From contig CAJNOJ010000006.1 in the NCBI GenBank assembly GCA_905250025.1, forward strand, positions 186,001 to 250,000: a stretch of 64,000 bases of DNA, written 5' to 3'. Below the pieces are notes generated by a model. The model saw only the letters and a list, made by a program, of their open reading frames with translations. It was not told the DNA's origin and searched no databases. Shown here one piece after another: positions 58,789 to 64,000 of this stretch (positions are counted from its first letter, which is position 1; each line of letters opens with the position of its first letter). The DNA comes from Adineta ricciae (taxonomy: Eukaryota > Rotifera > Eurotatoria > Adinetida > Adinetidae). A program made the position numbers and the translations under genes.

Positions 58789-61700
58789 ATGACTACGGAA
58801 AGTTCAAAATCTGGAGCACCTACGCTGCCTGAGGAGGCAGATGTCGTCCGACCCGTGTCTAATCACAACCGACGATTATCGTTTCAGTCAACGGTACGTT
58901 CAACATGTCAGCAATAGAACATTTCGTGACTTGTTTGTCAGCAGCAGTCAATTTTCGCTTGCAACTTTTCTTCCGACCAAACGTTTTTTTTCATCTTCTA
59001 TTTAAGACCAATTTTATTTAGGTTTTTCGTACTCAACGATTGATGCGCGTTCTCAAAACAATAAATTCCTCGCCTGAAGTGAGAAAAGATAATCAGATCG
59101 GATCTACGATGATCGAAGGAACTCAACATCAACGACGTGGTGCTAAAACACTGGAAAAGGTATATAATTGTAGATTAGCATCAATCGATCGACTTGAATC
59201 ATATCAATCTGCGAGGCAGAAATAATGAAATGCGATCTTATTCAAACATACTTTTTCTTGTGATATTAATCTTGAATTCTAATAAGTTTGACGAATTCAC
59301 ATAGAGAGAACAGTTCTCCGTTCTTTATTTTTCCACCAACAAAAAAAATTGACATTTCCCGTTTGTACTAAAACTATTCATTTGTCTGTCGATCAACAAG
59401 AAGTTTGTGAGTGCTTTAAGCTGACAAACAAGGTTGTAGTCTTTCCGATTTTTTTGAACAAAAAAAACAGAGGAGAAGAAGGAAAAAGAATAAAAAAGAG
59501 TCAACGAAGAAAAAAATTAAGATCGCGTAACACCAAGTGCGTTAGAAGAAAAAAAAGGCTATTTATTAGATATTTAAATAGAGAAGGAGAAATTGCCGGG
59601 AAGAACAATACCGAGAACAACAGCAACGTCACTACTACAACATAATGATCCAACATGTCAATGAGACGACAATCAATATTTTCTACATTTTCTCCTACTG
59701 AAACTCGATCGCACGTAAGACTATGATCAAAGTAATATCTACTGATATGATTCTTTCGATTGAGCGAGAGAGAGAGAAAATTTACTACATACAATCAATT
59801 ATCTTCTTCAATTTCAGGCACCTTCAGGAGAAAGTAGTGAAACATCAAGTGTTAGTCCTGTCTTAGGTCAATCGAACAATGCTACTGCTGCCGCTGCCAG
59901 TTCGCGCCGACTCGGTCAACGATTCATTATTCTTCACTATTCGCCATTTAAAGCTGTGTAAGTTCAATTAATTTCAATGCATATATATATGGATTGAATA
60001 AGCATGCAATCATTATCTAGATGGGATTGGGTAGTCATTTTGCTTGTCTTATACACTGGTATAATTACGCCGTACACAATTTCATTTCTTTCTGATGAAG
60101 ATCAGAAACGAACTCATTTAAACACATTCGCAGCCACACGACAATTTAATCGAGAGCGAACCAGTATTCATGTTCTAGTTATTATTGATGTTCTTGTTGA
60201 TTTCATGTTCATATTTGATATACTGATCAGTTTTCGGTATGATTGAATCTACTGTTGGATTTTATCTGAGATGCGTTCCTTTGATCTTTTCTAGAACAAC
60301 ATTCGTATTGAAAGAAACCAATGAAGTGATTACGAATCCCATTTTAATCGCGAAACACTTCGTAATCGATTCATGGAGACGATTTGCTGCCGATATACTT
60401 GGAGCGCTACCGTGGGACATTCTATTTTTTGGAAACGGAAGTCATTCGGTGAGTTGTCTCTTGGTTTGCTTTCACTAATGAATATATCACGGTTTTTCGC
60501 TAGACAATGCGTCTTGCAAATTGCTTTAAATTAGCTCGCCTATTACGACTTGTTGCATTCGTCCGAAATTTTCAGAAAACTGAATATCGATCAGCAGTTT
60601 TATTTCTTCTCATGCTTCTCTTTGCCATTGCTGCACACTGGTTAGCTTGTATCTTTCATTTTATTGCCATTCTCGAACGGCCTAATCTGCAAGTCAAATA
60701 TTCATGGTTGGATCATCTTGCCGATAAATATAAAATGCCATATCGTATGTTCATCAAAACTATTTTTAATCTACCAAAAGACGACCAATTTATTCTTTTG
60801 TTTCCAAGTGGCGAATGATACACTGAGCGGTCCAGATACGAAATCGAAATATTTAACTGCACTTTTCTTTGCAATGACTTCTTTAACATCAGTCGGTTTT
60901 GGAAATGTGGCAGCGGTAAATAATGAATAGCTATTATTTCCAGAAGAAAGAAGTTCGTTCTTTCTTTTGTTTCGTTCATAGAATACAAATGGCGAAAAGT
61001 TATTTTCTATACTTTCGATGTTAGCTGGATGTAAGTGATCAATCAATGGAAATGGTAAATCCGATTTGATTTTTTTGTATTCCAGCATTTCTGAGCGCTT
61101 CTATTCTTGGAAGCGTAACAACAATCATTATTAAACTATATCAAGGTGCAGAGGAATTAAAGGAAATGAAACAGAGCATCGATGATTTCATTAAACATCA
61201 TCGCATCAACAAACAACTGGCCAAACAAATGCAAGAATCATTTGATCATGAATGGAAAAATACCAAAGGAATCGATATGAATAGCATTTTGAAAACATTT
61301 CCCGAATGCATACAAGCAGATATATGTCTGCACTTGAATCGAGATCTACTAAACCATTGTCCGGTATTTGATGATGCAAGTGAAGGTAAACTTTACGATG
61401 ATTATTGTTTGAGGAAAACCTCTATGTATGTGCTTTTAGTTACTCTTCGAACATTAGCTATTCTTTTCAAATCTACTCATGTACCACCAGGTGATACACT
61501 TATACATCAAGGGGACGTTCTTTACTATATCTACTTCATACGCGGTGGTCAAATGGAAGTTCTACAAAATAATGAATCACAGGCAATAATCGGTCAAAAT
61601 GATACATTTGGAGAAAATCCATGTAATACAGTAACACCGGGAAAGTCTCGATGCGTTGTTCGTGGTGTGACATATTGTACATTGAATAAAATCCATCGCG

Positions 61701-62752
61701 ATGACCTATTACATGTTTTTCATTTATTCCCTGATTTTGCTAAATCGTTTGCTGAACGTTTCCAAGTTACATTTGATCTTAGACAAGTAGGAGAAAAACG
61801 CATCGAATTTATTCTATGCCATGAACATGATTATTTTTTATCTATAGTGTGAACTAAACGAATCCAAACCATTCTACAAGTTAGATGATGAAATACAAGT
61901 ACTGATTCGGCAGCGGCGTCCGAAATTACAAAGTGAAAAACGATTTAGTATGATGAGCGAGCGTGAAGAAGGTCAATTAGTGCTAAAGAAAAAAACATTT
62001 ATTTGTATTCTATTCTTGTATATTTCTTTAGAAGAAAATAGATTAGCAATTTTGAGATCGTTTCGCGACGTTCGTATAAGTGCTGACGGTAATGTTCGAC
62101 GATCAATGAATACTATCGTTGAGTTATCTCCTGATCAAGCCAATCTATGCGATGACAAGATCAAATTTGATCAACAGCCGCGACGAGTCTCGTTGTCACC
62201 AATAGTGCATGGTAAATCACAATTGTCGAATGAGCTTTAATATTTTGTTTATGTACGTTTAGGAATTTCCAATATGTCGGTGAAAAAGAAAACCACGCCA
62301 TACACACTCTGTCTTCCACAAGAACCAGAAGAAAAGAAGTCACTGCTACCAGCTCAGCCACGTTCTCCAATAGATCAAAACACGTAATGTGTTCCCAAAC
62401 TAAACTTTCAGATTATTTGAAAATCGTCAATTTTAGTCTGAGCATGTCACAAAAATTTGTAACCAACACTATACGCAGTATGGCTGATGTCGATGCCGAA
62501 TTAGCACTTCTTCAGATGTAAGACTAGTGGCGTATTTTCCACCACAAACACTTGATAAACACTTTTTTAAGGCGATTTGATGGCTTGGAACAATTTATCA
62601 ACGACAAAATCAAAGTTTTGTTTGATTTTGCTACAGTCGTTTCACAATCAAATGCGAATCAACTACTCACGAGTTCCATTCAAAGAAGCACGACCATTAC
62701 CAATAAAACTTACACTGTTCTAGATAAACTGGTCTTTTCAACAGAAAAATAA
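58789..62752 (+). CDS. ERG-type (Kv11/KCNH) voltage-gated potassium channel
   Basis: Fifteen exons: 58789..58893, 59022..59159, 59818..59957, 60021..60236, 60295..60448, 60504..60744, 60809..60915, 60982..61030, 61086..61385, 61440..61786, 61848..61971, 62032..62211, 62263..62383, 62437..62517, 62572..62752; 827 aa, all phases agree. Signatures are [20 protein letters not shown] (S1), [15 protein letters not shown] (S2-S3), the S4 [15 protein letters not shown], the filter SLTSVGFGN, the C-linker [21 protein letters not shown] and the [17 protein letters not shown]...NKIHRDDLL. The C-terminal coiled coil [19 protein letters not shown] resembles the ERG tetramerisation helix. The usual N-terminal PAS domain is absent; only about 105 low-complexity residues precede S1. 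One S4 arginine is Ala. Confidence 0.92.
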
Positions 62753-62874
62753 GACAACTCGTGCATGCGAATGTTTCTTAGGCTAGTCACTGATTATGAG
62801 AACTCAAAATCTAATCTTTTTCGAAATAAATCCATTGCGGTACATCGAAGAAACTATCTTTGCCTTTTCTTTAT

Positions 62875-62919
62875 TTGATCAGAATTGATCATTTATATCT
62901 TGGTAAGTTGCAATAAGCA
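62875..62919 (-). pseudogene. SL RNA pseudogene, copy 5L
   Basis: Leader-like exon 62897..62919 with a substitution (TTGCAACTT). The donor GT is changed to AT and the last exon base is altered. The 3' half after GATCAATTCTGATC is missing. The distance to its partner 5R is 301 bp rather than 130, because unrelated AT-rich DNA separates the arms. Confidence 0.75.
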
Positions 62920-63220
62920 ACTTTCCTCATTGATGCCGACTGCACGACATTACTATCGTCTTTTGATAACAAGTCGGCTCCTTTCTCTTCGTCTTCTTTC
63001 ATTGATTAATTGATACATTGATTGATCAATCTGCTTATTGTTAAAATTTGATGCATTTCAATGATATTATCTTTGCTTTACAAAGACGACATTGGATGAT
63101 AGATCTTCGAGGCGTTGACAAAGTTTGCGAAAAGAATCATCGCACTTGAGGGAGAGCGAAAGAAAGGGCGATGTGTAGAGACTCGAGAAACGTCGTGCTC
63201 TCGCCATCGACGAGGAAAGT

Positions 63221-63325
63221 TGCTTATTACAACTTACCAAGAGGTAAATGATCAACTCTGATCAAATACATGTTGCGATGACGAAATCGTGCGGGCTGGT
63301 AGCAATACTAGCCTGCCAGAGCAAC
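63221..63325 (+). ncRNA. SL RNA gene, copy 5R, variant I
   Basis: Leader exon 63221..63243, GT donor at 63244, intact variant I hairpin and the conserved upstream block TGTAGAGACTCGAGAAACGTCGTG...ATCGACGAGGAAAG. It lies 469 bp after the ERG stop. Confidence 0.87.
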
Positions 63326-63632
63326 ACTTTTCATCAAAATGTAAAAAATGTTTAAAAGAGCTAGATCATCACTTTATTCGATCTGAAGATATTCTATCTT
63401 TCGAAGAAGATACGTGATACTTGTCAGTCCGAGACAGTGTTTAGACATACTCTGCATAATTCATTGCATTTTGCTAGGAAATTCTTTTTTCTCCTCAATC
63501 AAATGTAAAATCAACAGTCAGTTTGTCATGAGTCAGCGTACGTGATATCACATGCTATACACATACATAAGTTTGCGATAAAATGAATGAGATTCTATTC
63601 TCGAATACATTGTTGCGAACAGAATTGAAACA
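63326..63632. other. intergenic
   Basis: No feature beyond the SL 3' flank and the 5' flank of the next gene. Confidence 0.4.
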
Positions 63633-64000
63633 ATGGTATCATCTCAACTGCTCATATCATTTATTCTACTCTCCTGCTGGAATTTGTTTGATTTCAGTCA
63701 AGGATACAATCAGTGTAGTATTCGAGAAAGTAAATCACACTTTATTCGTCTTGTGATTCAAATTCGATTTCTATTTTCTCAACTAAGAGTTATGTTCAAG
63801 TACAAAAGCAAGATTGTTGGTGTTGACTTGGTGTTGCGAAGGTAGAGAGAGAGAGAGAGTTCGTAGCTTCTTCCATCGCTAATTGTCTTCTTTACAGAAA
63901 ACGAAAAATGTGCCAATACATATTCGAAGTGTATTCTTCCATCAAACGATCATTCAACAGCTAGAAGTTTTTCGATCACGATTCTTATCGTTTCTATCTG
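63633..64000 (+). CDS. small secreted/GPI-like protein (partial)
   Basis: Exon 1 is 63633..63729, starting with a signal peptide (MVSSQLLISFILLSCWNLF) and ending QGYNQCSIRE. A 168-nt intron with a GA run leads to exon 2 from 63898: NEKCANTYSKCILPSND, then a hydrophobic stretch (FSITILIVSI) at the window edge that could be a GPI signal or TM. Four or more cysteines suggest an extracellular disulphide protein. Family not recognised and the end is outside the window. Confidence 0.55.

Noticed and set aside
58452-58832. 126-codon open frame overlapping the ERG start
   Set aside because: Overlaps the well-supported first ERG exon in another frame; no family similarity.
1-64000. CRISPR arrays, bacterial operons or phage genes
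   Set aside because: The window is clearly animal DNA with spliceosomal introns; no spacer-repeat array was seen.

Overview
The window looks like a piece of a bdelloid rotifer genome. The DNA is AT-rich, GT-AG introns are mostly 50-80 nt, and animal single-copy genes sit close together. The strongest organismal marker is a family of small repeats whose core reads GCTTATTACAACTTACC and continues to a GT donor; this matches, from memory, the 23-nt spliced leader (SL) of bdelloid trans-splicing. I cannot name the species.

From 1 to 45.8 kb the window is a gene-dense block. In order: the 3' end of an unrecognised gene, VTA1/LIP5, FIS1, a fucosyltransferase-like enzyme, a frameshifted carboxypeptidase-regulatory-like gene, an AMPA/kainate-type glutamate receptor, ERGIC2, a TAF5-like WD40 gene, a MIC19/CHCHD3-like MICOS subunit, a small unknown protein, EXOSC1/CSL4, eIF4E, an AASDHPPT-type phosphopantetheinyl transferase, a 7TM receptor, CEP41 with a cystine-knot hormone-like gene nested antisense in one intron, a coiled-coil/propeller protein, a divergent forkhead factor, TBC1D30, a tRNA-Pro(CGG), and a two-SH3 adaptor. 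I resolved exon structures by splice consensus, reading phase and protein similarity. Several genes have a pyrimidine-rich 3' splice acceptor directly before the start codon. One same-strand pair (WD40 gene to ERGIC2) is only 25 bp apart, as expected for SL-resolved polycistrons.

From about 49 to 63.4 kb the character changes. This stretch holds eight intact SL RNA genes, six of them in three head-to-head pairs whose 5' ends are exactly 130 bp apart. It also holds one SL pseudogene, two SL fragments, two diverged U2 snRNA genes, three decayed non-LTR retrotransposon remnants and a small MITE-like element. A large inverted duplication brackets 49.1-58.2 kb. Paired bases co-vary between SL copies and between the two U2 copies, which argues that the RNA structures are under selection. 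I regard this SL/U2 cluster as the most interesting part of the window, because the RNA machinery that supplies the leader lies beside genes that look like its targets.

Downstream is a 15-exon ERG-type (Kv11) potassium channel that starts without the usual N-terminal PAS domain, right next to the repeat-rich block. The window ends inside a small secreted protein gene.
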